Shown piece after piece: positions 45,044 to 53,763 of a stretch of DNA of 64,000 nt (its first letter is position 1; the number at the start of each line of letters is the position of its first letter). A program made the position numbers and the translations under genes. Under the pieces are notes generated by a model, which had not been told where the DNA came from, made no database searches, and saw only the letters and a list, made by a program, of their open reading frames with translations. The stretch is from Clostridia bacterium (GTDB lineage Bacteria; Bacillota; Clostridia; Lachnospirales; Lachnospiraceae): NCBI GenBank assembly GCA_910574835.1, contig CAJTDE010000008.1, forward strand, positions 62,001 through 126,000, read 5' to 3'.

Positions 45044-46210
45044 TCAGAATGGCTTTTCCGGGGGCTTTCGAAGCTTCAGATGCTGAATCCCCAGAAACTG
45101 CCGGATACACAGGCAGGCGGCCCCCAGAAGAATGGAGGTATCCTGCAGGCCGGAGGGAACCAGGATACAGTGCATCCGCATCCGGTTTTGCAGACGGTTC
45201 TGGATTTGCCGCAATACCTCCGGGAAATAGGTGGTGAAGGAGCTGTTGATCACGATCATATCCGGGTTGAAGGTATTGAGAAGGTTGTTGATTCCGTAGG
45301 ACATGTATCGGATAAAGTCGTCAAGAAGGGACAAGGCATCGTCATCCTGCTTGTGGCAGGCGGCTACGAAGGTGTCGATGTCCGCATGATCCAGGCCCTT
45401 TAAAGCGGCAAATTGCTTTAAAATGGAACGCTCGGAGGCGTACTGCTCCAAACAGCCGGAGTTGCCGCAGGGACAGGGGCGGCCGTCTGGTTCTATGATG
45501 GAATGGCCGAACTCTCCCGCATTTCCGTTGGCTCCGGTGTAGAGCTGGCTGTTGATAAGGATTCCTACACCGATTCCGGTGTGGATGCTGATCCCGATGA
45601 GATTTGGGGTGTGATAGTAGAAGGTGTGCTCTCCGATGACGGAAAGGTTGGCTTCATTTTCCAGATAGATCGGGATACCAAATTCCTGTTCCAATATCTC
45701 ACGGAAGGGGAGGTGTTCGTAGGGGGAGTAGGGGGTAAAGGTTACCTGGTTTTCGTACACGGTTCCGTGGATGCCGAGGCCGATGCCTACTACGCCGTAA
45801 GGGGTAGAGTCTGAGGAAGAGATCATGTCGCGGATGATGGTGATGAGCAGGGGAATGATTTCTTCGCGGCCGGCGTGGTTGGGGTATAGCTTTAAGCGGC
45901 AGTTTTCGCCTTTTAGGTTGCAGATCATGGCGGAGATGGTGTTGGCGTTTACGTCTATGGACAGGGCGCGGCCGCAGTTGGCGTGGAAGGTTAAAAGGAT
46001 GGGTTTGCGGCCCAGAGAGGTGTTGTCGTTTCCTACTTCTATGACCAGGTTTTGTTCTATGAGTTTTTGGACGATGGCGGAAACGGTGGCTTTGGTGAGG
46101 CCGGAGGTTTTGGATAGGGCGGCTCTGGAGATGGTGCCTTCTTTTAGGATCATCTCTAAGATTAGGTGGCTGTTCATGTCGCGTATTAGTTCTTTGCTTC
46201 CGGTTATCAT
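45044..46210 (-). CDS. ROK-family transcriptional regulator (NagC/XylR type)
   Basis: A protein of 388 residues. The N-terminal winged helix-turn-helix (ILEMILKEGTISRAALSKTSGLTKATVSAIVQKLIEQ, written here in part) precedes the ROK sugar-kinase-like fold with IGLGIHGTVYENQV, the zinc motif CPCGNSGCLEQYAS and SIHTGIGVG. It probably represses sugar genes, but the target is not evident: it is convergent with the suf genes and divergent from a PD-(D/E)XK gene 263 bp away. That gap (46211-46473) holds no other gene. Confidence 0.9.
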   Translation of the reverse strand: MITGSKELIRDMNSHLILEMILKEGTISRAALSKTSGLTKATVSAIVQKLIEQNLVIEVGNDNTSLGRKPILLTFHANCGRALSIDVNANTISAMICNLKGENCRLKLYPNHAGREEIIPLLITIIRDMISSSDSTPYGVVGIGLGIHGTVYENQVTFTPYSPYEHLPFREILEQEFGIPIYLENEANLSVIGEHTFYYHTPNLIGISIHTGIGVGILINSQLYTGANGNAGEFGHSIIEPDGRPCPCGNSGCLEQYASERSILKQFAALKGLDHADIDTFVAACHKQDDDALSLLDDFIRYMSYGINNLLNTFNPDMIVINSSFTTYFPEVLRQIQNRLQNRMRMHCILVPSGLQDTSILLGAACLCIRQFLGIQHLKLRKPPEKPF

Positions 46211-46473
46211 AAGGGGGTCTCTTTCTTTTTTGGATTGTTTGTGTTTAAGTATAATACATGTTTGGGGTTTAGTAAATATGTAATAGGGTTCGTTGAAGGG
46301 GTGTTGGCTGCGGGATTGTTTGCGATTCGGCGGGGGAGGACCCGCCCCGCACCTGACCTGTGGGGACGGGAGGATGGAGGGTGGAACGCTGTGTGGTTTT
46401 TTGTAGGTGATTGGTGGTTGTAAATGGGAGGGAAGATGTTATAATTAGTAATATAGAGGGAGAGGAGTTTTTG

Positions 46474-47460
46474 ATGAAGGATAGAAAAATACAGTGGCAT
46501 CCGGGGTTTGTGGCGGCTATGAATTTGGAATTTGAAGAAAATAGGATGGATCTTGTTTATGAGAAGGAATATAATTTGAATACAAAGCCGCTGGAGATCG
46601 ATCTTCTGGTGATTAAGAAGGAGCCGGAGGTTGTGCTGGTGAATGAGATTGGAAAGCTGTTTCGGGGGCATAATATTGTGGAGTATAAGTCGCCGTTGGA
46701 TGGACTGGATATTGACTCTTTTTATAAGGCGGGGGCGTATGGATGTCTTTATAAGGCTTTGGGAAGCTCGGTTGATGAAAGGGCGGCTGATGATATTACT
46801 GTTTCTATTATACGTGATACAAGGCCGGAAGGGTTGTTTCGCTATTTTGAGGAGCATGGTATTGAGGTGCTGAATCCCTATGCGGGTATTTATTATGTTT
46901 TGGGGGCGGTTTTGTTTCCGACGCAGATTGTTGTGGGAAGAGAGCTGGAAAGGGATGGACATATATGGATTAAGGCCCTTTCGGATAGGGTGGAGAAGCA
47001 AGAGATGAAGGAGTTCCTGAAGAAAGTAAATTGTCTTACGCAAAAATTTGATCGGGAGCTTGCGGATTCTGTGTTGGAAGTCAGTATACGGGCAAATAGG
47101 CAGGTGGTAGGAGAGTTGAGAGGAGAGGATGGCATGTGTGAAGCATTGTTGGAAATTATGGCGCCGGAGATTAATCAGATTGTTTTGGAAGAAACTCAGA
47201 AAGTAGCACAGGAAGTGACGCAGAAAGTAACACAGAAAGTAACGCAAGAAGTAACAAAAGAGGTAACTCGGGAAGTAACACAAGAAGTAACTCGGGAAGT
47301 AACTCGGGAAGTAACACAAGAAGTAACTCGGGAAGTGACAAGAGACTTATCAAGAGAAACAGCAAGTAAGATGTTGAAATCCGGGAAGTTTACGGTGGAG
47401 GAGATTCATGAGTATGTTCCCAAGCTTTCCATTGAAGAAATTCGGGCATTGGAAGAATGA
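46474..47460 (+). CDS. PD-(D/E)XK-like protein with a C-terminal EVT(R/Q) repeat tail
   Basis: A protein of 328 residues; the ATG at 46474 follows GAGGGAGAGGAG by 6 nt. The N-terminal domain has the possible nuclease core LEIDLLVIKKEP and LFRGHNIVEYKSP (D, then E-x-K). Residues about 240-290 are a run of four-residue units, EVTQ, EVTR or KVTQ, predicted to be helical, followed by a conserved tail (MLKSGKFTVEEIHEYVPKLS). I recognise it as a family common in Lachnospiraceae without assigned function. It is monocistronic with a terminator 100 bp downstream. Confidence 0.6.
   Translation: MKDRKIQWHPGFVAAMNLEFEENRMDLVYEKEYNLNTKPLEIDLLVIKKEPEVVLVNEIGKLFRGHNIVEYKSPLDGLDIDSFYKAGAYGCLYKALGSSVDERAADDITVSIIRDTRPEGLFRYFEEHGIEVLNPYAGIYYVLGAVLFPTQIVVGRELERDGHIWIKALSDRVEKQEMKEFLKKVNCLTQKFDRELADSVLEVSIRANRQVVGELRGEDGMCEALLEIMAPEINQIVLEETQKVAQEVTQKVTQKVTQEVTKEVTREVTQEVTREVTREVTQEVTREVTRDLSRETASKMLKSGKFTVEEIHEYVPKLSIEEIRALEE
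47194..47345 (+). repeat. In-frame 12-bp tandem repeat
   Basis: About twelve copies of a unit close to GAAGTAACNCRR encode the EVTR/EVTQ tetrapeptide repeat. The middle copies (GAAGTAACTCGG and GAAGTAACACAA) are nearly identical, which points to slippage-driven length change without frameshift. Confidence 0.9.
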
Positions 47461-47557
47461 ATGGAATGTTTTGCTGTTTAGAATGAAAAGCGGTATTTAA
47501 AAAAATGGTATTATGGTTTTGCCAATAGGCGGAGTTTTCACTTTTATAGAAAATTTT

Positions 47558-47606
47558 AAAGCCCTGTCCGTAAGCTTGATTTGAGCATAACGGACAGGGC
47601 TTTTGT
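47558..47606 (+). terminator. Terminator after the PD-(D/E)XK-like gene
   Basis: AAAGCCCTGTCCGT (47558-47571) pairs exactly with ACGGACAGGGCTTT (47590-47603), followed by TGTTTTT. Confidence 0.9.
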
Positions 47607-47754
47607 TTTTGCAATGAGTGGGGTGGACAGATACACTCCGGGTCATTTTTCTTATGTATGAGTTCTGCTTGCTCGGATAGATCGTCTGACGAAGGATTTA
47701 TTATAGAGGGGTGAAAGGATGAAAGGCGGAATACAGTGATTTTTTTGGTATTAC

Positions 47755-47783
47755 TTGCCTTTGAGTTTTGCAGGTGATACTAT
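47755..47783 (+). promoter_or_regulatory. Probable promoter of the second sensor operon
   Basis: TTGCCT (47755-47760), a 17-nt spacer and TACTAT (47778-47783), both partial matches, about 105 bp before the binding-protein start. Confidence 0.4.
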
Positions 47784-47889
47784 TATATAAATTAATTTAA
47801 TGAGTGAACAAAGTGCGGCGTTCTGTTTTTGCATTGTGCTGCGGCGTTTGAGGGATAGTGAGAAAGAAAAAGGCGAGGCGGAAGAATAT

Positions 47890-48921
47890 ATGGCGGAGAG
47901 AAATGAAAAAAAGAAGATGACAGCGGTTCTGCTTGTGCTTCTGCTCACAGGACTGGGGATTTACGGGCTGGTGGTGTTTTTGGGAAGGCTTCAGGTGACG
48001 GCTATGGAGTCGCCTAAGAAGAATGAGATTTACGGTGCGTATTATGTGCTGATTGAGGACGGGCATGACAGTACGCTTTGGGATTCGATCTATGAGGGAG
48101 CCAGAAAGGAAGGGGAGGAGAACTGCAATGCTTATGTGGAGTATCTTGGGAAAAACCTGACGGCGGATTATACGGTGCAGGATAAGCTGCGGATTGCCAT
48201 TGATTCGGGTGTGGACGGGATTATTTTAAATGGGGGCAGCTCGGAAGAAACGGACCGGCTTCTGGAGGAGGCGGTGGGAAAGGGGATTCCGGTGGTGACT
48301 GCTCTGGATGACAGCGCCTACAATCTGCGGAAGTGTTTTGTGGGGGTGAATAATTATATTCTGGGGCAGGAGTACAGCCGGCTTTGCTTTGAGCTACTCT
48401 CGGAGAATCCAAGGGACAGCCGTGTGGTGGTTTTGATGGATTCGTCGTCTACGGGGACCGGGAAGAATACCATGTTCTGGGGGATGCGGGAAACGTTGGA
48501 TGAGAAGATCCGGGAAACAGGATGGGGATATGAGATTAAGGTGCAGGCGGTTTCCATTGACAGCAGCAATGCATTTATGACGGAGGAAACCATAAGAAAA
48601 CTCCTGGTGACTGAGGGGGAGCATCCGGATATTTTGATTTGCCTGAGTGAGACGGATACGCGCCGGGCTTATGAGGCTGTGGTGGATTATATTAAGGTGG
48701 GGGAGGTTCGGATTCTGGGATATTATCAATCCGATGGGATTTTGGATGCGATTCAAAAGAAGATTATTTCCTCTACGGTCGTTGTGGACGGGGAGCAGCT
48801 TGGGCGCTTTTGTGTGCAGGCCCTTACGGAATACCGGGAGACAGGGTACGTAAATGGGTACTTTCCAATAGATACGTATGTGATTGACGAAACCAATGTG
48901 GGACAGTATCTTGTGCCGTAA
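47890..48921 (+). CDS. Membrane-anchored sugar-binding sensor protein
   Basis: A protein of 343 residues from the ATG at 47890. A single N-terminal membrane helix (TAVLLVLLLTGLGIYGLVVFL) has no lipobox, so the domain is anchored outside. The rest is a type 1 periplasmic-binding fold (DSTLWDSIYEGARKEGEE, VDGIILNGGSSEETDRLLEEAVGKGIPVV is its central part, and VVVLMDSSSTGTGKN). It precedes a HAMP-type YesM kinase by 100 bp, matching a sensory role like that of the protein at 15562. Confidence 0.78.
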   Translation: MAERNEKKKMTAVLLVLLLTGLGIYGLVVFLGRLQVTAMESPKKNEIYGAYYVLIEDGHDSTLWDSIYEGARKEGEENCNAYVEYLGKNLTADYTVQDKLRIAIDSGVDGIILNGGSSEETDRLLEEAVGKGIPVVTALDDSAYNLRKCFVGVNNYILGQEYSRLCFELLSENPRDSRVVVLMDSSSTGTGKNTMFWGMRETLDEKIRETGWGYEIKVQAVSIDSSNAFMTEETIRKLLVTEGEHPDILICLSETDTRRAYEAVVDYIKVGEVRILGYYQSDGILDAIQKKIISSTVVVDGEQLGRFCVQALTEYRETGYVNGYFPIDTYVIDETNVGQYLVP

Positions 48922-49021
48922 AAGCAAGAGAACTTTGGATAAAACTGCTGCGGATTTGAAACGGTCGGAATGATGGAAGCTTTTGAAATGGTATTTTTAC
49001 GGAGGACGGGGAGTAAAGCGC

Positions 49022-50515
49022 ATGAAGAAATGGAAGAATCTGTCTATTCAATTGAAGCTGATTGCAGCGTTCCTGCTTACTTTTTTTCTTATTTTTTTCG
49101 TGAATCTTATTTTATATGCCAATATTAATTATATGTCGGGGAGAATCGATCAGGTTTACCAGAGCAACAGCAGCCTCAATGAGCTGTCGGAGGCTTTAAG
49201 CGCCGTACACGGCAGTATGACAGAGTATTTGAATGTGAAAAGCTCGGACACTCTGGATTCTTATTACCGGAACAGCCAGGAATTGAATGGGCGGCTTCAG
49301 GAGCTGAATACGGAGATTTGCAGCGATGAGCTTTTGATGATGGAGCGCAATATCCGCAATATGACTCTGGAATATCTGCATATCACGGACGAGGCGACCC
49401 AGGCAAAGCGCGGCCGGAATATTGAAAAATACCGCCTGCGCTATGAGGAAGCCGTAGAGCGGTTTGAGTATATCAATACATATATTTACAGCCTGAATAA
49501 CCGCAGATTTAAGACGAATACCAACAGCTATGAAGCCCTTGCCAGAGCCTTGAGCCGGTTTGAACTGGTGGGGACGGTGATTCTGGCGGCTGCGGGCGTG
49601 TTGATTACGGCTTTGATTTATGCCATTACTAAGAGTATTACGGGGCCTTTGAGCCATTTGGCCCTGAGAGCCAATGAGGTTGCGGAGGGAAATCTGGAGG
49701 TGGATCTGGTTCCGGTACGGAGCATGGACGAGGTGGGCATTGTGACTGCGGCTTTTAACCAGATGGTGTCAAGCATCCGTATTCATATGGAACGGATTAA
49801 GGAAAATATGGAAAAGGAAGCGGCCATGAAGGAGAAGGAGCTTATGATGGAGGGGCATTTGAAGGATGCGCAGCTTAAGTATCTCCAGGCCCAGATCAAT
49901 CCCCATTTTCTGTTTAATACGCTGAATGCGGGGGCGCAGCTCGCTATGATGGAGGGAGCGGACAAGACCTGTCTTTTTGTGGAAAATATGGCGGATTTCT
50001 TCCGGTACAATGTGAAGAAGATTAACCAGGATGCGACCATACGGGAGGAATTGGAGCTGGTGGACAGCTATCTTTATATTCTGAATGTGCGCTTCGGGGG
50101 TGAGATTCACTTTCGGAAGCAGGTGGATGAGACCCTTCTTGACCTGCGCGTTCCAAGCATGATTCTGCAGCCCATTGTGGAAAATGCGGCTAATTACGGT
50201 ATCCGGGGCATTGACTGGGAGGGATGGATTGAGCTTCTTCTTTACCGGGAGCCGGAGCGTATCTGTATCTCCATTCGGGACAACGGCGTTGGAATGAGCA
50301 AGGAGAAGATTCGGGAGATTATGGAGGGAAAGGTCCGGGAGGCGGATTTGTCCAGAAATTCCACGGGTATCGGTCTGGGAAATGTGATCAGCCGGCTGCG
50401 GCTTTATTATAACCGGGAAGAGGTTTTTGAGATTCAAAGCGACGGGGAAGGCAAAGGGACGCAGGTGTTACTGTATCTTCCCTTGGAGGATATTGCGGAG
50501 CTTGGAAAACAGTAG
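49022..50515 (+). CDS. Sensor histidine kinase, YesM family with HAMP domain
   Basis: A protein of 497 residues from the ATG at 49022 (GGGGAG 9 nt upstream). Membrane helices lie near 13-35 and 178-200, with a helical extracytoplasmic region between. A HAMP domain (about 200-255) leads into a short coiled coil and the His_kinase domain (LQAQINPHFLFNTLNAGAQ). The ATPase part has PIVENAANYGIRG, RDNGVGMSKE and GIGLGNVISRLRLYY. Its TAG stop overlaps the first base pairs of repeat array C, which separates it from its response regulator gene. Confidence 0.93.
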   Translation: MKKWKNLSIQLKLIAAFLLTFFLIFFVNLILYANINYMSGRIDQVYQSNSSLNELSEALSAVHGSMTEYLNVKSSDTLDSYYRNSQELNGRLQELNTEICSDELLMMERNIRNMTLEYLHITDEATQAKRGRNIEKYRLRYEEAVERFEYINTYIYSLNNRRFKTNTNSYEALARALSRFELVGTVILAAAGVLITALIYAITKSITGPLSHLALRANEVAEGNLEVDLVPVRSMDEVGIVTAAFNQMVSSIRIHMERIKENMEKEAAMKEKELMMEGHLKDAQLKYLQAQINPHFLFNTLNAGAQLAMMEGADKTCLFVENMADFFRYNVKKINQDATIREELELVDSYLYILNVRFGGEIHFRKQVDETLLDLRVPSMILQPIVENAANYGIRGIDWEGWIELLLYREPERICISIRDNGVGMSKEKIREIMEGKVREADLSRNSTGIGLGNVISRLRLYYNREEVFEIQSDGEGKGTQVLLYLPLEDIAELGKQ

Positions 50516-50801
50516 TGACTTTACCCTTAAGTGCTGTCGCGTAGCGACTCTACCGGTAAAGTCGCAAAGGCACACGAGAGGAACTTTTATGAGTGCCCTT
50601 TCGAATAAAAGTTTCTCTCATTAACAGGTGTGCCGAAGTGACTTTACCCTTTAGTGCCGTCGCGCAGCGGCTCTACCGGTAAAGTCGCAAAGACGCACGA
50701 GAGGAACTTTTATGAGTGCCCTTTCGAATAAAAGTTTCTCTCAATACAGGTGCGTCGAAGTGACTTTACCCTTAAGTGCTGTCGCGCAGCGACTTAGATA
50801 G
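50514..50801 (+). repeat. Structured mosaic repeat, array C (two core hairpins)
   Basis: Order: end of a core hairpin (AGTGACTTTACCC), tail (GTCGCGTAGCGAC), core C1 (50555-50648), tail (GTCGCGCAGCGG), core C2 (50678-50770), tail (GTCGCGCAGCGAC). Both cores are preceded by CTCTACC instead of the GTCC stem seen in arrays A and B. The middle stem is GGCACAC with GTGTGCC in C1 and GACGCAC with GTGCGTC in C2, so paired positions change together. It lies between kinase and regulator genes. Confidence 0.88.
50712..50801 (+). CDS. Candidate 29-codon leader ORF inside repeat array C
   Basis: ATG at 50712 with GAGAGG 7 nt upstream. It begins MSALSNKSFSQYRCVEV and ends SAVAQRLR; the G of its TAG stop is the first G of the GGAGG of the response regulator gene. 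The matching ORF in core C1 (50589-50624) is cut to 11 codons by a one-base insertion. Coding status is unproven. Confidence 0.35.
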   Translation: MSALSNKSFSQYRCVEVTLPLSAVAQRLR

Positions 50802-50811
50802 GAGGACAAGC

Positions 50812-52407
50812 ATGTATAAAATTATGTTGGCTGACGATGAGGGAATTGTAATTGACTCACTGACTTATATCATTCGTCAGAATTTTGACGGGGAATGTCA
50901 GGTCGAATCCGCAAAGACAGGGCGCAGCGTGATCGAGCTTGCGGAAGGCTACCGGCCGGATATTGCATTTATGGATATTCAGATGCCAGGAATCAACGGC
51001 ATTGAGGCCATGAAGGAGATCCGGAAGAACAATCCCAATCTCATTTTTATCGTGATGTCCGCCTACGACAAGTTTGACTATGCCCAGGAAGCTATCAACC
51101 TCGGTGTTCTGGAATACCTTCACAAGCCGGTGAACCAGAAAAAGATTGTGGAGGTGATTCGAAAGGCTATGAGCATGGTGGACAGCCGAAGGGAAAAGCG
51201 GAGCCGTGATCTGGAGACAAAGGAAAAGCTGGAGATTGTGGTTCCCATGCTGGAGCAGGGCTTTATTATGGCAGGACTGCTGCAGGCCCAGGACAGGCCG
51301 GGGCTTGAAAATTACAAAAGTCTTCTGGGCATAAGCGAGAGCCATATGTTTACCCTGGTTCTGGAATTTGGGGATGAGAAAAAGGAGCAGGGGGTTACGA
51401 ATCCGGTGGGAGCCGGCGTCCGCCTCCAGGGGAGCTATCAGCAGATCCGCAGCATGATTAAGGAATACTATACCTGCTATGTGGGGCCTCTGATGAATAA
51501 TCGTCTGGTGTGCTGCGTGCCTACGGATATGGAGCAGGGAGATTATGAGAGCCGGGCAAGGGATGTGGAGAGGTGCCGCCAGATGATGGAGCGCATCTCC
51601 GGCGTCTGCGGCCTTACCTGCCGTGTGGGTGTGGGCAGTATCCTGCCGGTGGACAAACTGGAGAAATCCTATGAGGATGCTTCCAAGGCTCTCGGCAATT
51701 CCGACGGAAGCGTGGCCCATTGCCGGGATCTGCCTATTTTCTGTGAGTATGAGGAGGATTATCCTCTGGGACTGGAGGAGCAGCTTTTTGACTGCGTAAG
51801 GGCCGGAAAAGGGAAAGAGACCAGAAATGCCGCAGAAGCCTTCTTTGACTGGATGGCGGAAACCCAGACAGACTATATGCCGAATATCCGCTTAAAGGTA
51901 CTGGAATTTGTACTCTTTATGGAATATGTGGCATACAAGAGCGGAGGTATGATGTACCGCTTCCGGGATCGCTCCGAATATCTGGATGTGGTCCGCACAG
52001 GTTCTTTGGAGGAAATGCGCCGCTGGTTTTTGAAAAAGGCGGAGGAAGCGGCTGCAAATGTATCCGACAAAAAGAAGGAATATTCCCATGAGGTTATTGA
52101 GAAGGCCAGGGTGTATATCAGCCGGAATTATAAAAAGGATTTGTCTCTGGAGAGCATGTCCAGGGAGATGGATATGAGCCCGTATTATTTCAGCAAGCTT
52201 TTTAAAGAGGTAACGGGGACGAATTTTGTGGAGTATGTGACAAGTATCCGTATCCGCCGTGCCAAGGAGCTTTTAAGGGAGGGCAAAAGCTCCGTAAAAC
52301 AGATTTGCCAGGAGATCGGTTATGGGGACCCCAACTATTTCAGCCGTATTTTTAAGAAATGGACAGGCCAGACGCCCACGGAGTTTAAGGAGGGAAATGA
52401 GGAATGA
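50812..52407 (+). CDS. Response regulator with AraC-type DNA-binding domain (YesN family)
   Basis: A protein of 531 residues; TAGGAGG lies before the ATG at 50812. The receiver domain opens MYKIMLADDEG with the phospho-acceptor Asp in IAFMDIQMPGING, and Lys in LHKPVNQ. A long central region (about 140-420) separates it from the AraC domain (DLSLESMSREMDMSPYYFSKLF, VKQICQEIGYGDPNYFSRIFKKWTG). Its stop overlaps the start of the next binding-protein gene (ATGA). It probably activates the carbohydrate genes that follow. Confidence 0.92.
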   Translation: MYKIMLADDEGIVIDSLTYIIRQNFDGECQVESAKTGRSVIELAEGYRPDIAFMDIQMPGINGIEAMKEIRKNNPNLIFIVMSAYDKFDYAQEAINLGVLEYLHKPVNQKKIVEVIRKAMSMVDSRREKRSRDLETKEKLEIVVPMLEQGFIMAGLLQAQDRPGLENYKSLLGISESHMFTLVLEFGDEKKEQGVTNPVGAGVRLQGSYQQIRSMIKEYYTCYVGPLMNNRLVCCVPTDMEQGDYESRARDVERCRQMMERISGVCGLTCRVGVGSILPVDKLEKSYEDASKALGNSDGSVAHCRDLPIFCEYEEDYPLGLEEQLFDCVRAGKGKETRNAAEAFFDWMAETQTDYMPNIRLKVLEFVLFMEYVAYKSGGMMYRFRDRSEYLDVVRTGSLEEMRRWFLKKAEEAAANVSDKKKEYSHEVIEKARVYISRNYKKDLSLESMSREMDMSPYYFSKLFKEVTGTNFVEYVTSIRIRRAKELLREGKSSVKQICQEIGYGDPNYFSRIFKKWTGQTPTEFKEGNEE

Positions 52408-53447
52408 GATTGAAAAACGGACGGCTCAGAAGAATTTTTGAACTGGCTTTCTGCATGGTTCTGTTCTGCGGGTGCGGCGGTGCGGAAACGGAGACGGCAG
52501 GGGAGGCAGCCCGGGAGGATAAGGGGATTCGCATAGGCTTAAGCTTTGACTCCTTTATTATTGAGCGGTGGCAGCGGGACAGAGACGCTTTTGTGGCAAG
52601 AGCCTCGGAGCTTGGGGCGGAGGTCAACGTTCAGTGTGCCAACGGAGAAGCAAGGGAGCAGGCGGCTCAGATCGAATATCTGATTGAGAAGGATATGGAT
52701 GTGATTGTCATTATTGCCACGGACTATACGGCACTGAGCGAGCCGGTACGCAAGGCAAAGCGGGAGGGCATCAGGGTGATTGCCTATGATCGTCTGATTA
52801 AAGATGCGGATGTGGATCTGTACATTACCTTTGACAATGAGCGTGTGGGGGAAATGATGGCGGAGGCGATTCTGGCCCGGACTCAGGAGAACGGAAAGAT
52901 TTTTATGATGTGCGGCTCTCCCGAGGACAATAATGTGTCCCTTGTGATGGACGGCTTTCACGGGATGATTGACCGGACGGATCGGGAGATTGTGGCGACG
53001 GCATATGCGGATAACTGGCTTTCGGAGATTGGATTTAACGAGGTCAGCGCTTATCTGGACGGCGGCGGAGAGGCGGACGCCATTATGTGCGGAAATGATG
53101 ATATTGCAAGCCAGGTGATACGCGCCCTTTCCGAGCGGAGGATGGCCGGGGAGGTGTGCGTGGTGGGGCAGGACGCGGATCTGGGAGCCTGCCAGAGAGT
53201 GGTGGAGGGAACTCAGGCCATGACGGTCTACAAGCCCGTGGAAAAACTGGCAAGACGCGCGGCGGAATGTGCGGTGACTCTGGCTAGGGGGGAGGAGCTT
53301 AAGACAGCCGGAACCTTTTTTGACGGCGCTCAGGAGGTTCCCTATATCGGACTGGAGCCGGTAGCCGTGACAGCGGGCAATATGGATGTGATTATTGAGG
53401 ACGGGTTTCATCTGCGGGAGGATATTTATCTGAATGTGGGGGAATAA
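52404..53447 (+). CDS. Sugar-binding lipoprotein, XylF-like
   Basis: A protein of 347 residues starting in a 4-nt overlap with the regulator gene. A signal peptide ends near Cys24 (VLFCGCGG, an imperfect lipobox). The type 1 binding fold shows IRIGLSFDSFIIERWQRDRDAF, VIVIIATDYTALSEPV, RVIAYDRLIKDADVDLYITFDN and ADAIMCGNDDIASQVI, close to the D-xylose-binding protein XylF. No ATPase or permease gene is adjacent, so it either serves a transporter elsewhere or acts as a second sensor for the kinase. Confidence 0.85.
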   Translation: MRLKNGRLRRIFELAFCMVLFCGCGGAETETAGEAAREDKGIRIGLSFDSFIIERWQRDRDAFVARASELGAEVNVQCANGEAREQAAQIEYLIEKDMDVIVIIATDYTALSEPVRKAKREGIRVIAYDRLIKDADVDLYITFDNERVGEMMAEAILARTQENGKIFMMCGSPEDNNVSLVMDGFHGMIDRTDREIVATAYADNWLSEIGFNEVSAYLDGGGEADAIMCGNDDIASQVIRALSERRMAGEVCVVGQDADLGACQRVVEGTQAMTVYKPVEKLARRAAECAVTLARGEELKTAGTFFDGAQEVPYIGLEPVAVTAGNMDVIIEDGFHLREDIYLNVGE

Positions 53448-53476
53448 AACCGATTTCTTCCCGCACAGCCCCGGCT

Positions 53477-53656
53477 ATGCTCGGCCAGCTTGCCACACTG
53501 ATCTATAATCTGGCGGACATCTATTTTGTATCACTGACAAAGATTGCGGAGAGTGTTTTGACCGTAATCTGCCTGATTATGTACCGTATTTCTTCTCCGA
53601 AGAAGATTATGAGTGTTAAAACAAATAAAAATATTATTTCGCAGCAGTCGGCATAA
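53477..53656 (+). pseudogene. Remnant resembling a MATE-family efflux transporter
   Basis: A 59-codon frame reads MLGQLATLIYNLADIYFVSL, like the first membrane helix of MATE transporters (IYNxAD-FFV), then runs into an unrelated-looking or C-terminal piece (ESVLTVICLIMYRISSPKK). There is no ribosome binding site, and the protein is far below the usual 450 residues. It is probably a decayed internal-deletion remnant; the rest of 53448-53763 shows no gene. Confidence 0.45.
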
Positions 53657-53763
53657 AAATAGCAAATTAGTCCACCTAAAAACGTAAATGAAGGAATATG
53701 CGCCTACGGAAAATGCGGTATATTGGTTCTATCAAAGCAGAACTTAGAATGGAGGTAACTAAA

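Larger units (their letters stand above)
47461..47889 (+). other. Intergenic region between PD-(D/E)XK and sensor genes
   Basis: 429 bp holding one clear terminator (47558-47606) and one probable promoter (47755-47783). No gene was recognised. The frame open from 47800 into the binding-protein gene lacks a ribosome binding site at its first ATG. Confidence 0.6.

Noticed and set aside
46207-47319. 370-codon minus-strand ORF
   Set aside because: Antisense of the PD-(D/E)XK-like gene; its low-complexity FLCYFLR repeats merely mirror the 12-bp tandem repeat.
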